Part shown: positions 44,294 through 52,437 of the stretch, piece after piece
How positions within the stretch are numbered: the first letter of the stretch is position 1
Layout: every line of letters starts with the position of its first letter
Origin: Terriglobia bacterium
Lineage (GTDB): Bacteria; Acidobacteriota; Terriglobia; Terriglobales; Acidobacteriaceae
Assembly (NCBI GenBank): GCA_020073465.1
Contig: JAIQFC010000019.1
Location: 56,634 to 120,633, forward strand
Length of the DNA stretch: 64,000 nucleotides
Direction: 5' to 3'
Notes under the pieces: model-generated
What the model was told of the DNA's origin: nothing
Seen by the model: the letters and a program-made list of their open reading frames with translations, nothing else
Database searches by the model: none
Program-made: the position numbers and the translations under genes

Positions 44294-44310
44294 CCGGTTC
44301 AGCGAACCGG
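44294..44310 (-). terminator. Short hairpin downstream of the PCD gene
   Basis: CCGGTTC and GAACCGG form a perfect 7-bp stem with a 3-nt loop, 22 bp past the stop of the gene at 44333. There is no T tract, so the call is tentative. Confidence 0.4.
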
Positions 44311-44332
44311 GAACTCTGCTCCGGACGCTATC

Positions 44333-44668
44333 CTACTCCCCGGCAAGCCGGTCAATCTTCGCCGCCATGATGAAGTCGCTTTCCGTGAGCCCATCGATCT
44401 TATGGGTCCAGAGCGTAATCTCTGCTTTACCCCAGGCCAGCAGAATGTCGGGGTGATGCCCCTGCTCCTCTGCTAACTCGCCAACTTGGTTTACGAAGGT
44501 GAGGGCTTGCTTGAAGTCGGGAAACTTGTATGCCCGCGTGAGGTGGTGTTCATTCACCGCCGTCCACTGGGGAACAACCTTCTGCAGTCCTTGCAGCTCT
44601 CTCCCCTTGATCGGCGGGACTCCACCCCTGCAGGGAACGCACCTCTTGTCGGCAAGCTGTTCAGCCAT
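44333..44668 (-). CDS. phhB: Pterin-4a-carbinolamine dehydratase
   Basis: Small enzyme of 111 aa that dehydrates 4a-hydroxytetrahydropterin during pterin recycling. The active-site motif is EEQGHHPDILL, with LTRAYKFPDFKQALTFVNQV before it and VTLWTHKIDGLTESDF-like sequence after. The N-terminus has an extra CVPC pair. No aromatic hydroxylase lies in the window, so it may serve another role such as in molybdopterin or general pterin metabolism. Confidence 0.9.
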   Translation of the reverse strand: MAEQLADKRCVPCRGGVPPIKGRELQGLQKVVPQWTAVNEHHLTRAYKFPDFKQALTFVNQVGELAEEQGHHPDILLAWGKAEITLWTHKIDGLTESDFIMAAKIDRLAGE

Positions 44669-44713
44669 CGCAAGACTCCAATGAGGCAGTATACCAACGG
44701 CCTAGCATCTCGC

Positions 44714-45862
44714 TCACGATCCCGATCCGCTGGCTGGCGGCATGAAAGACGCGTCTGTCGCCGCCGAGGATGCCGGAGCGGCTCCCCTGAAGTAGCGTTT
44801 AATCCACACGAGGTATCCCAGAAACACCAGGGTAAGGATCAACCCCCACCACATCATCCCGAGCCCGCTACGAAACGCGGGATTCGAGTGCATCTGGTCC
44901 AGTTGGCCTTGCGACCAGCCCATCTTGGAATAGGCGCGGAACAGATCGTCACGACGGTACGTGATGATCGCAGAGACCAGGCGCAGCAACAGCAGGGTCA
45001 CCGCAGTCCACCATGCAGCCAGACGCAGACGGTAAATGGAGAAAGCCAAGAATCCATCCACTGCGGCTAGTGCGGCCAGCATGGCAGATGCGGGCAGGCC
45101 GGTCAGGTACCTCCCGAAAAAAGGCAGGATCGGAGTAGTCACGGCCAACAACAACGCGTAGGTTCCGCCAAAGGCGAACAGCAAGCTCACCGCCAGTACC
45201 GGCAGCGGACACCGGTCCGTCCAGCGCTCGACCGGATCGCGCCGCCTGCAAGTTTCCTCCACATCTTTTCGGCGGAAGAACAACAGAAAGGCCAGCGGGA
45301 TGATCACGAAGACGATCGAGAAGAACACGATCACAAACGTCAGGATGACGGCGATCACCGCTTTCGACATCGGTGGCGCGTCGGGAGTATTCGCCGCCGC
45401 TTGCTGAAACGCAACCATGAAAGTGCGGGGCAGGAATGCCGTTATGGCGATCGTCGCGAACACTCCGAAGATCAACCCAGCCCAGGAGAGAATCAGATTC
45501 AGCGCCCGCGCCCATCGTCGTGCCTGGATCGAGCCGATACCGAGCGTGACCAATGCAGCAGCCGCGAACGAGTAAGTACAAATGCTGGCCACGTAGCTGC
45601 CCGCCGGCATCCCCGCGCCCGCGATCTTGCGCGACATCGCCGCACCCAGGAGCATGAAGGGAATCATCAGCGCCGACAAACCGCCCAGAGCAATCTCAAG
45701 GATGCCGAAGATCATGAGCCCCGTACTGCGGTCAGGATAAGCAGGAGCTGTGGGTGGCGCCTGAACGACTGGGACCGGCGCGGCTACCGGTGCGGCGGTC
45801 GCCGGGGGCGTTGCGGCGGGAACGGGCGTCGATGCGGGATCTGGTGGCAGTTCGGATTCCAC
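44714..45862 (-). CDS. Multi-pass membrane protein with Pro/Ala-rich N-terminus
   Basis: 382 aa. The first 45 residues are almost only Pro, Ala, Val and Thr, which suggests an extended cytoplasmic tail. About seven to eight membrane helices follow, starting with GLMIFGILEIALGGLSALM. A conserved-looking polar loop has FFRRKDVEETCRRRDPVERWTD. No family recognised with confidence. Confidence 0.72.
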   Translation of the reverse strand: MESELPPDPASTPVPAATPPATAAPVAAPVPVVQAPPTAPAYPDRSTGLMIFGILEIALGGLSALMIPFMLLGAAMSRKIAGAGMPAGSYVASICTYSFAAAALVTLGIGSIQARRWARALNLILSWAGLIFGVFATIAITAFLPRTFMVAFQQAAANTPDAPPMSKAVIAVILTFVIVFFSIVFVIIPLAFLLFFRRKDVEETCRRRDPVERWTDRCPLPVLAVSLLFAFGGTYALLLAVTTPILPFFGRYLTGLPASAMLAALAAVDGFLAFSIYRLRLAAWWTAVTLLLLRLVSAIITYRRDDLFRAYSKMGWSQGQLDQMHSNPAFRSGLGMMWWGLILTLVFLGYLVWIKRYFRGAAPASSAATDASFMPPASGSGS

Positions 45863-45957
45863 AGGGACCTCCTGGGAGAAGGTATCTTAGCAGCAAGGCG
45901 AAATCGAACACAGCGACGAGGGCGATCCAACTCGAGCGGCGGAAGAGAGAACGAAAC

Positions 45958-45978
45958 GGGCCGCACGAACGGCGGCCC
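45958..45978 (-). terminator. Hairpin terminator after ssb
   Basis: On the minus strand GGGCCGC-CGTTCGT-GCGGCCC forms a perfect 7-bp GC stem followed by GTTTCGTTCTC. It sits 24 bp past the ssb stop codon. Confidence 0.6.
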
Positions 45979-46001
45979 CGCTTGCGAAGAAGGAGAGCCT
46001 T

Positions 46002-46487
46002 CTAGAACGGAATATCCTCATCCGTAATCGGCCCTGACGCTGGTGCATGCTCGGGCTCCGGCACGCGCTGGTCAAAGTTGTTGCCGCCCCCGGCCGCTGC
46101 CGCGCCCCGCGAGCTGCCGCTGTAGTCTCCGCCACCGCCGCCTTCGCCGCGTCCTCCGAGCAGGATCAGATCGCTGGCTACCACTTCGGTCATGTATTTC
46201 TTCTGGCCGGACGTCTTGTCATCCCAGGAGCGGGTCTGCAGGCGGCCCTCGATGTAGACCTTGCCGCCCTTCTTAAGATATTCACCGGCGATCTCCGCCA
46301 GGCGCTGCCAGAGCACAACGTTGTGCCACTCGGTGCGGTCCTGCCACTCGCCGCTCTTGTCTTTGAAGCGCTCGTTCGTGGCGATCGTCAGCTTGGCCAC
46401 GGGAGTGCCGCTGGGTGTGTACTTGATCTCCGGATCTTTTCCGAGATTGCCAATCAGTTGAACTCGGTTCAGGCTTTTTCCTGCCAT
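46002..46487 (-). CDS. ssb: Single-stranded DNA-binding protein
   Basis: 161 aa OB-fold protein binding ssDNA in replication and repair. NRVQLIGNLGKDPEIKYTPS opens the fold, followed by WHNVVLWQRLAEIAGEYLKKG and VYIEGRLQTRSW. A Gly/Ser-rich linker precedes the acidic tip DEDIPF, the standard docking tail for partner proteins. Full length. The start codon follows a purine-rich AAAGGAG site. Confidence 0.96.
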   Translation of the reverse strand: MAGKSLNRVQLIGNLGKDPEIKYTPSGTPVAKLTIATNERFKDKSGEWQDRTEWHNVVLWQRLAEIAGEYLKKGGKVYIEGRLQTRSWDDKTSGQKKYMTEVVASDLILLGGRGEGGGGGDYSGSSRGAAAAGGGNNFDQRVPEPEHAPASGPITDEDIPF

Positions 46488-46635
46488 GGCGTGCTCCTTT
46501 GCAGGGGTTCACTATAGCAGAACGAGGCCAGTGGATATGGTGCCTCCTGTCACAAGCCCTTGCACGGAGTATCATTTTGGGTCGGGCCCCTTCAAGTATC
46601 GCTTGAGCCCGCTATCTGTCCGCAGGAGGAGCCTC

Positions 46636-47271
46636 ATGTCTCTCTCCGGTCCTACCTGTTTTCGCCCTCTTTCAAGAATTGTTGCAATCATTTTCGTGCT
46701 AGCAGTCCTGCTACTGTTGCCGGCCTGCTGGGTGTATTCCGTCGAACCGCTTTACGAAGAACGTATCCTGAATCCCGATCCGGACCTCACCTTTGATCAG
46801 ACTCTCGTCGGCTCGTGGGCGCAGGTCGACGTAGATTGCGTGTGGATCCTGAGCATCGAGGCTGTTCAGCAGAGATATGAGTTGACCATGGCTCCGGCGC
46901 CGGACTGCAAAACCGAAGACAAGGTCACCCACTATGAAGCCCACCTGGTAAAGCTCGACAATCACCACTTCCTCGACGTCTCTCCCAAGGGCGATGATGT
47001 TTGCGATCTGTGCCTGCCCCTGCATTCGTTTTTGCTGGTCTCGCAGGAAGCCGATCGTCTTGCCCTTGTTCCGGTGGACCACGAATGGTTGTCGCGAGCC
47101 CTGACCGAGAAGAAAGTTTCCCTTGCCAGCCTCGCGAGTCAGGAACTCGGGAACGCTGTCGTGCTCACCGCATCGACGAAAGAGCTCAAGGATTTTGCGC
47201 GCAAGTATGCCGACGACAAAGCCGCATTCAAGACGGGCTCCGAGTTCAAGCTTAAGTTCAAGCGGAAGTGA
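46636..47271 (+). CDS. Hypothetical lipoprotein
   Basis: 211 aa. The signal peptide has a long hydrophobic core and a lipobox (LLPAC, then Trp). The mature part has YEERILNPDPDLTFDQTLVG, with a WAQVDVDCVWILSIE strand and CDLCLPLHSFLLV. This pattern recalls small Acidobacterial lipoproteins with a lipocalin-like barrel, but no family is certain. AGGAGG precedes the ATG at 46636. Confidence 0.72.
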   Translation: MSLSGPTCFRPLSRIVAIIFVLAVLLLLPACWVYSVEPLYEERILNPDPDLTFDQTLVGSWAQVDVDCVWILSIEAVQQRYELTMAPAPDCKTEDKVTHYEAHLVKLDNHHFLDVSPKGDDVCDLCLPLHSFLLVSQEADRLALVPVDHEWLSRALTEKKVSLASLASQELGNAVVLTASTKELKDFARKYADDKAAFKTGSEFKLKFKRK

Positions 47272-47367
47272 GGAGGGTGCCTCCCGGTCGATTGAGGCGG
47301 GCCCAAGTGGGTGATGCCGAGAACAGGGCAAAATTGGAGCCAGAATACCCTAGGTGGTACTCCACGC

Positions 47368-47412
47368 CAGATCCTTCGCTCCGCCTGAAAGACGGCTGCG
47401 CTCAGGATGACG
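47368..47412. repeat. REP-like hairpin repeat (GATCCTTCG...CTCAGGATGACG)
   Basis: Contains AGATCCTTCGCT and, 17 bp on, GCGCTCAGGATGACG. The ends ATCCT and AGGAT are complementary, with imperfect pairing inside. It is the reverse-complement type of the copy at 47999 (GTCATCCTGAGC). It lies in the 290-bp gap before the ferredoxin gene. Confidence 0.6.
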
Positions 47413-47476
47413 CCTTGTGATTGCTACAGGGTCTAATACAAGGTGCATGCTGCCTGAAAGGCAGGGAGATCGACAC

Positions 47477-47532
47477 TAAGACCTGAGTGTCCTGAGTCCT
47501 GAGCCCCTGAGACCTGAGTCCTGACCTGAGAC
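47477..47532. repeat. 7-bp-period array (ACCTGAG/TCCTGAG type)
   Basis: Successive CCTGAG words spaced mostly 7 bp apart, with slips of 8-9 bp at two points (ACCTGAG, TGTCCTGAG, TCCTGAG, CCCCTGAG, ACCTGAG, TCCTGA, CCTGAG). It abuts the promoter of the ferredoxin gene. Confidence 0.65.
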
Positions 47533-47549
47533 TCCTCCGCGTTTTGCGC

Positions 47550-47555
47550 TATAAT
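47550..47555 (+). promoter_or_regulatory. -10 element of a probably leaderless ferredoxin transcript
   Basis: A consensus TATAAT ends 7 bp before the ATG at 47563, so transcription would start at or next to the start codon. There is no Shine-Dalgarno between them. The -35 is not clear; TGAGAC (47527-47532) has the right spacing. Confidence 0.5.
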
Positions 47556-47562
47556 CCCGTCC

Positions 47563-47943
47563 ATGCCTGCCGCACCCGGTGCCACCAAGGCCGTCGGGAT
47601 GGTTCCCGACGAGCTCAAGTTTGAACCCAAGTCCAAAGGCCTTGCCACCCCGCGTAAGAAGAAGCCGAAAGAACTGGCCGTCATTACCGAATGCTGCACC
47701 GGATGCGCCGGTTCGCCTGCCTGCGTCGAATACTGCCCGGTGGAAGACTGCATGTTTTGGGTGCCCGACGAAGACCATCCGCCGTTTGGCCGCATTCAGG
47801 TTGATCCCATCCTCTGCATCGGCTGCAAGAAGTGCCTCAGCAAGGGCCCCGACGGCTGCTTCCTCGACGGCTGCCCCTGGGACGCGATCGTTATGGTGGA
47901 CACGGCTGAGGTGGAAAAAGAAGTCGGGCCAATGGCGATTTGA
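47563..47943 (+). CDS. Dicluster 4Fe-4S ferredoxin
   Basis: 126 aa electron carrier. After a basic N-terminus of about 40 residues, cluster one uses cysteines in ECCTGCAGSPACVEYCP, and cluster two uses those in LCIGCKKC with the later CFLDGCPWDA. The inserts (GSPA and SKGPDG) make the binding pattern unlike the plain 2[4Fe-4S] type. Redox partner unknown. The ATG is directly behind a TATAAT box, which suggests leaderless translation. Confidence 0.85.
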   Translation: MPAAPGATKAVGMVPDELKFEPKSKGLATPRKKKPKELAVITECCTGCAGSPACVEYCPVEDCMFWVPDEDHPPFGRIQVDPILCIGCKKCLSKGPDGCFLDGCPWDAIVMVDTAEVEKEVGPMAI

Positions 47944-47949
47944 GAACCG

Positions 47950-47986
47950 GCTCTTAGCTATTAGCCATTGGCTCTTAGCTCTAGCC
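47950..47986. repeat. 7-bp-period array (CTCTTAG type)
   Basis: Reads CTCTTAG, CTATTAG, CCATTGG, CTCTTAG, CTCTAG in 7-bp register, directly downstream of the ferredoxin stop codon. Confidence 0.68.
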
Positions 47987-47998
47987 CCAGAGACGACT

Positions 47999-48026
47999 GT
48001 CATCCTGAGCGGAGTCGAAGGACCCC
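47999..48026. repeat. REP-like element (GTCATCCTGAGCGGAGTCGAAGG)
   Basis: Short dispersed element in the convergent gap between the ferredoxin and HEAT-protein genes. It is related in inverse orientation to the element at 47368-47412. From memory, similar sequences are common in this phylum. Confidence 0.55.
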
Positions 48027-48122
48027 ATACCCGCTTGCAGTGCCACAAGCCCAGCAAGGAGTTTCCGCAGCGAAGTTTGGCTGAGGTTCAAAGTCTAAGG
48101 CCGGACAGCGGAAAGCCAACAG

Positions 48123-49049
48123 CTATTTCGCTCGTTCCCGGATCGCCTTCTCCGTCTCCGCTGCCTGCTGCCGCACGTGCTCCGGAATCTCAGGCAATTC
48201 CCGCTCATAGGGCCGAACCGCGGGTAGGTCATCCGTCTGCCCGACAATGCACAGCGCTCGCAAAGATTCCCACACTTGCTCCGTTGCGGGATCGACAACG
48301 GCGATCTCAGCCCCGGCCGCCACATTCGCTCCGGTCTGCGCCACCGAGCGAATGCGTCCGGTAATTGGAGAACGGACCTCAACCGTTTGCTGCGATTGCG
48401 ACGGGTCCGCGGGCTGTAACTTGGCGATCAATCCGCCCTGATGGATGGCTGTGCCTGGGCGGTCCGCGTCGACAATGCGGCCCGTCAGCGGAGCGGTAAT
48501 CTGCGCCGGTTGCAGCAGAGCCACGATCTGCGGACGCCCCGTCGCATCCCCAAACCGCACCAGCGATAGGGCCGCATTCCCCCGCACCATGGGGGAAGGA
48601 TCGTTCAGCATCTTCAGCAGCGTCTCGTGAAATCCCGCCGCGGACGTGTCCTGCCCCATGACCCAGGCATCGGTGTTTCGCACTTCCTCGACCGGATGTC
48701 CCGCCAGCCGAGTCAGCTCTGGATACCACTGTTTGACCGCCGCGTCCTGCCGCGACATGCGCTCGCCCAGTTGCACCAGCGCGTGCTGGATGTGGCGTGG
48801 TTTCTTCTCATCATGCAGGTATTCGTTCACCTGTTGGTCTGAGAGATGACGCCCAAACCACGTGTTCCACCAGAACAGGAACGGCATGAGCACGATCAGC
48901 CAGCCGGTAGCGAAGAAAAGAATCTTCTGTTTTCCCGACATGCCGCGCTTTGGCCTCGGCCCGGGCACTTCAGAGCCGTCTGGACCTACCTGTGCTTCAG
49001 GCTGAGGAATGTTAGGTTGTGATGGGGTAGGCTCTGGTTGGAGAGGCAT
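48123..49049 (-). CDS. Membrane-anchored HEAT-repeat / barrel-sandwich (HlyD-like) fusion protein
   Basis: 308 aa. A Pro-rich cytoplasmic tail is followed by one membrane helix (about residues 43-62). Helical HEAT-like repeats come next (ELTRLAGHPVEEVRNTDAWVMGQ, LLKMLNDPSPMVRGNAALSL). A biotinyl/lipoyl-like barrel-sandwich hybrid follows, with paired segments ITAPLTGRIVDADRPGTAI and VRSPITGRIRSVAQTGANV. No lipoylated Lys is seen. The two halves are normally found in different proteins. It may be an adaptor for an efflux or secretion complex, but none is adjacent. Confidence 0.75.
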   Translation of the reverse strand: MPLQPEPTPSQPNIPQPEAQVGPDGSEVPGPRPKRGMSGKQKILFFATGWLIVLMPFLFWWNTWFGRHLSDQQVNEYLHDEKKPRHIQHALVQLGERMSRQDAAVKQWYPELTRLAGHPVEEVRNTDAWVMGQDTSAAGFHETLLKMLNDPSPMVRGNAALSLVRFGDATGRPQIVALLQPAQITAPLTGRIVDADRPGTAIHQGGLIAKLQPADPSQSQQTVEVRSPITGRIRSVAQTGANVAAGAEIAVVDPATEQVWESLRALCIVGQTDDLPAVRPYERELPEIPEHVRQQAAETEKAIRERAK

Positions 49050-49119
49050 GGAGTCCCGACCATGAAAATATAGCAGAACCGGACCGCATGCCTCTCGCAG
49101 CCCAAGCGGGGCAGGAATC

Positions 49120-49599
49120 TCACTCCTCTCGCAGCATGTACCACGAACTGAGGCCGACGAAGATCAGGGTCCCTGTAAGCCCCAGGAGAAGCGGGGTGCC
49201 ACCGAGCGCCGCGGGCCAGAGATGCCCGCCCGATCCCAGATTCTTAAGCGAGAGGTCCGGCCATCCCGCCGTCGGAGGAAATGCGGAACCCAGCCAAACT
49301 GCTGCGAAGGCCGCAGCCACGTAGGCGCACGTCCTGACCAGCTGAATCGGCCGAGTGGCCCTGGCAAGCGCTTCTTCCCGCGCCAGGGCTCGCGCCTTCC
49401 GCCAGATCAGCCCGGCGTCCGGCAGAGCGGCGAGTTCATGCTCTGCAAGCGCCATCTCCTTCTGGAGAGACTCGCTCACCAGTAGAACCTCGGAGCAAAC
49501 CGGGCACGTCTGGGCGTGAGCCAGAATCTCCGGATCACGCTGACCGCCGCAGAACGCGGCTATGACCTGTCGTTCCTTCTCGCAGTACGGTTCATTCAT
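49120..49599 (-). CDS. ZAS-type anti-sigma factor
   Basis: 159 aa. The zinc motif is HAQTCPVC (H-x3-C-x2-C), in a segment starting EKERQVIAAFCGGQRDPE. Two hydrophobic segments follow (about residues 83-100 and 133-152). Its ATG overlaps the stop of the upstream sigma gene as ATGA, so sigma and anti-sigma are translationally coupled. In-frame sequence further upstream belongs to the sigma gene and is not used as the start. Confidence 0.82.
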   Translation of the reverse strand: MNEPYCEKERQVIAAFCGGQRDPEILAHAQTCPVCSEVLLVSESLQKEMALAEHELAALPDAGLIWRKARALAREEALARATRPIQLVRTCAYVAAAFAAVWLGSAFPPTAGWPDLSLKNLGSGGHLWPAALGGTPLLLGLTGTLIFVGLSSWYMLREE

Positions 49600-50193
49600 A
49601 CGTGCACCCTTGGGTCCAAGCCTCGACGGCTGCGGTGGATCAGGTCCGCGAGCTTGCGCCGTGCCCGGAACAGCAACAGCCGGACACTGCCCGCCTTCAG
49701 GCCCGTGCAATCCGCGATTTCCTTGTGACTCGATCCTTCGACGTAAGCCAACCAGAGCAGTTGACGCTCACGGCCCTTCAAGCGCTGAAAAGCCTGCCGC
49801 ATCTCAATCTTCAGGTCGGGGTGGGGATCAGAAGATTCCGCCTCGGGCAAATCGTCCCGCAGCGGATATTCTCTGTGCCGCCGCCACCAGTCGTGCAACA
49901 GGTTGGTCGCAATGCGGAACAGATAACTCCGGCTTTGGTCTTCATCCATGGCCGCAAGCCTTGCGGTGAGCAGTCGACAGTAGGCTTCCTGCAGCAAGTC
50001 CTCTGCCAGCTCGCGCTCGCCCGAGACCCGCATAGAGATAGCTGAGTAGAGGTCGTGCGGTCCGTTCGTAAAACCGCCGGAAGGCAAACTCGTCCATCTG
50101 GAGCCCAGCGTCAGCAGCCAGCTCGCCGCTTTCAGCCGGCGCAGACGCTACGAGTTCCAGATGCAGGGCACGAGGCTCGATTCCATCCACCAT
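49596..50193 (-). CDS. ECF RNA polymerase sigma factor, frameshifted
   Basis: Region 2 begins in one frame (MDEFAFRRFYERTARPLLSYLY, from 50097, with possible start at 50193). It continues in another frame as RVSGERELAEDLLQEAYCRLL. The join needs removal of one base near 50031 (an extra C in CCCGCAT on the plus strand). Region 4 is intact: LKGRERQLLWLAYVEGSSHK, then EIADCTGLKAGSVRLLLFRAR. Everything else is normal, so this may be a sequencing error or a recent mutation that cripples the sigma factor. It is paired with the anti-sigma gene downstream. Confidence 0.78.
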
Positions 50194-50208
50194 CGTGTTT
50201 GTTTACCG

Positions 50209-50649
50209 CTATGCCCGACTACCGTTCAGAAGACCGAAGGACTTTGACAGGTAATAGGAAGCGGCTGCCGATACTCCAAAGCCCACCCCCAGCACGCTGA
50301 TCACGGTACCGAGCACCAGGAAGCCTTCCTCTGCCTCGGGAACGCGACCGCGCAGGAACAGGAGGGCCAGGCCGAGCGAGACCATGACAATTGCGGTCTG
50401 CAAAGCGCCGATGATCCGGGCGTGGGGCGACACGCCCTCCACCCGAAGCGAGTCGAGCAGATGCTTTCCGGCGTCGGTTTGCGTGTAGGCCAGCAAGTCC
50501 TGGCTCGAACTGAAGCGGTCAAGCAATTTGTGTTGCACTTCTGCCTGCAGTCTCGCGATCTTGTACCGCCGGATGGTGCTGAAGATCATCCAGACCAGCC
50601 AGGCGAAAAAGCTGAAGACGATGGGCACAATGATAAGGTCTTCGTGCAT
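50209..50649 (-). CDS. Small membrane protein upstream of the sigma gene
   Basis: 146 aa with three predicted membrane helices (about residues 8-27, 85-105 and 112-135). Between helices 1 and 2 is a charged helix with LQAEVQHKLLDRFSSSQDLL. This layout is like DUF6249-type proteins, which I recall beside sigma/anti-sigma pairs, but the family call is tentative. Good GGAGATCCCG ribosome binding site before the ATG. It precedes the sigma gene by 15 bp, so the three probably form one operon. Confidence 0.72.
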   Translation of the reverse strand: MHEDLIIVPIVFSFFAWLVWMIFSTIRRYKIARLQAEVQHKLLDRFSSSQDLLAYTQTDAGKHLLDSLRVEGVSPHARIIGALQTAIVMVSLGLALLFLRGRVPEAEEGFLVLGTVISVLGVGFGVSAAASYYLSKSFGLLNGSRA

Positions 50650-50796
50650 CGGGATCTCCTCGGGGCGGGTAGTTCTGTCTACTGAATGTCTGTCCGCCCT
50701 CACTAGCTATAACGTCTGGCGGGGTGCTTGGTTAACAGTACGGAAAAAGAAGGTGGGAGGTTCCGTTCTTGAAGGTCGGCGGCCGCGTGGCGTCGG

Positions 50797-51066
50797 CTAC
50801 TCCTCTGCGTCCGCGTCCAGTACGCGCTCCTGCTCGAGGTAGTGCGACATGGCGTACTGAGCCAGCAGCGGCGTCTGCAGGCGGATTTCTGCGCCGATCC
50901 ATTCGCCTTTGCCGTGAGGGGTGTCGGGCGCGTGATGGCAGCGGCCTCCGCTGCCAAACTGTGGTCCGAAATCGGCACTCTGAATCTGGTCAAACTGAAG
51001 GATCTCCCGCCAGGCTTCATCACCGACCGTACCGGAAACATCAATTTTCAGCTTCACGACAGACAT
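50797..51066 (-). CDS. Small hypothetical protein
   Basis: 89 aa, family unknown. It starts MSVVKLKIDVSGTVGD and ends LEQERVLDADAEE. It has predicted beta strands and a middle His/Gly-rich segment (GSGGRCHHAPDTPHG). Codon use looks coding. It sits alone between the DUF420 gene and the sigma operon. Confidence 0.5.
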   Translation of the reverse strand: MSVVKLKIDVSGTVGDEAWREILQFDQIQSADFGPQFGSGGRCHHAPDTPHGKGEWIGAEIRLQTPLLAQYAMSHYLEQERVLDADAEE

Positions 51067-51082
51067 AAGAAAGACCATTCAC

Positions 51083-51106
51083 CACAGAGTCACGGAGGCA
51101 CAGAGA
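51083..51106. repeat. 8-bp-period array (CACAGAGT type)
   Basis: Reads CACAGAGT, CACGGAGG, CACAGAGA in strict 8-bp register. It is in the gap between the DUF420 gene and the small hypothetical gene. Confidence 0.6.
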
Positions 51107-51172
51107 AAAGCACAAAACTCAAAACCCATGAGGGGTTACTTTCTGTTCGTCTCTATGTCCCCACAGTGGAAA

Positions 51173-51607
51173 CTAGCTGTGCGGAAACCACTGGTACAGC
51201 ATGAAGTACACAATCACACCCGTCACCGAAACATAGAGCCACAGCGGAAATGTCCAGCGCGCAATGGCACGATGCCGGTCATATCGAGCGCGCAGCCCAC
51301 GGCTTAGCGTAATTGCGACCATGGGAACAATCACCATTGCGAGCACGAAGTGAGGAATGAGGATCGCCAAATAAACCGCGCGCCATACCCCGTGGCGTAG
51401 AAAAATAATATTCCCCACGTGCGCATGAAAATAAACGTAGCATCCCAAGAACAATGCCGACGCGCTCACCGCGGCAATCATACAAGCGCGGTGGGCGGCC
51501 ATGCGTCCACGGGCAATCAAAACTCGTCCCGTAACCAGCAGCACCGCGCTGGTTCCGTTCAACGTCGCATTCAGGGCAGGGAAGAAAGCGTATTGCTCAG
51601 GGATCAC
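51173..51607 (-). CDS. DUF420 membrane protein (CtaM-like oxidase assembly)
   Basis: 144 aa with four membrane helices. DUF420 features: FPALNATLNGTSAVLL, then HRACMIAAVSASALFLGCYVYFH and AILIPHFVLAMVIVP. Related CtaM proteins are needed for aa3-type oxidase maturation in Staphylococcus. Its position after ctaA, ctaB and the ABC genes supports an oxidase-assembly role. It overlaps the stop of the permease gene by 4 bp. Confidence 0.85.
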   Translation of the reverse strand: MIPEQYAFFPALNATLNGTSAVLLVTGRVLIARGRMAAHRACMIAAVSASALFLGCYVYFHAHVGNIIFLRHGVWRAVYLAILIPHFVLAMVIVPMVAITLSRGLRARYDRHRAIARWTFPLWLYVSVTGVIVYFMLYQWFPHS

Positions 51608-52437
51608 GCGGGTGGCCTCTTGGAGCGCCGGTTGGCCATCAGGAAGGCCAGCCCGAACATGACCAGCGAGAACAATACCAGGGTCGCGATGGACGAGGAG
51701 AGCGTAAACGAGGCCGGAGCTCCCGGATACAAGAGGCTGCGCAGCGCGTCAACCCCGTAGGTCAGCGGATTCAAATGCATCAGAGCGCGAATCCAGCCTG
51801 AGGCTCCCGTCATGGGAAACAGAGCGCCCGACAAGAGCCACAACGGAATCAGAAACAGGTTCACAATTCCGTGAAAAGCCTGCGACGAATCCATCGGCCA
51901 CGCAATCGCGAAGCCCAGCGCCGTCAAAGAGAACGAAACCAGAAACACCACGGCAGCAACCAGCAGCACCTGCAGCGGAGCAAGATGAACCCCCGCAAAC
52001 GGCGCGAAGATGAGGAAGATCAGTCCCTGGATCGCCGAGAGCGTCGTCCCGCCCAGAACCTTGCCCAGCACAATCGCGGAACGAGGCACCGGCGCCACCA
52101 GCACGGAAAGCAGAAAGCCCTCCTTGCGGTCCTCGATGACCGACATCATGGTGAAGATCGAAGTGAAGAGCACGATCATGATCAGCGCGCCGGGGTAGAA
52201 GTAGTCGAGATAATGTTGCTGCCCCGGCCCACCGCCAGAACGAAACGAAGTGCCGAACCCCGAGCCGATCACCAGCCAGAAAACCAGTGGCGACGCGAGC
52301 ACTCCAATCACCCGTGTCGTCTGCCGGTAGAACCGCACGATTTCCCGCCACCACAAGGTGAAGGCGGGGAGGAGCACTCCCGCCGAAGCCGCCGACGCCG
52401 GTCTCGCCAAAGCTGTACTCTGAGTGGCCAAATTCAA
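51604..52437 (-). CDS. ABC-2 type transporter permease
   Basis: 277 aa with six predicted membrane helices. Recognised by the FYRQTTRVIGVLASPLVFWL opening, EDRKEGFLLSVLVAPVPRS and ALGFAIAWPMDSSQAFHGIVNL, typical of the ABC-2 (DrrB/NodJ) group. It pairs with the ATPase at 52702 and overlaps both neighbours, so it is co-translated. Substrate unknown; location among cytochrome genes suggests haem or copper handling. Confidence 0.88.
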   Translation of the reverse strand: MNLATQSTALARPASAASAGVLLPAFTLWWREIVRFYRQTTRVIGVLASPLVFWLVIGSGFGTSFRSGGGPGQQHYLDYFYPGALIMIVLFTSIFTMMSVIEDRKEGFLLSVLVAPVPRSAIVLGKVLGGTTLSAIQGLIFLIFAPFAGVHLAPLQVLLVAAVVFLVSFSLTALGFAIAWPMDSSQAFHGIVNLFLIPLWLLSGALFPMTGASGWIRALMHLNPLTYGVDALRSLLYPGAPASFTLSSSIATLVLFSLVMFGLAFLMANRRSKRPPA

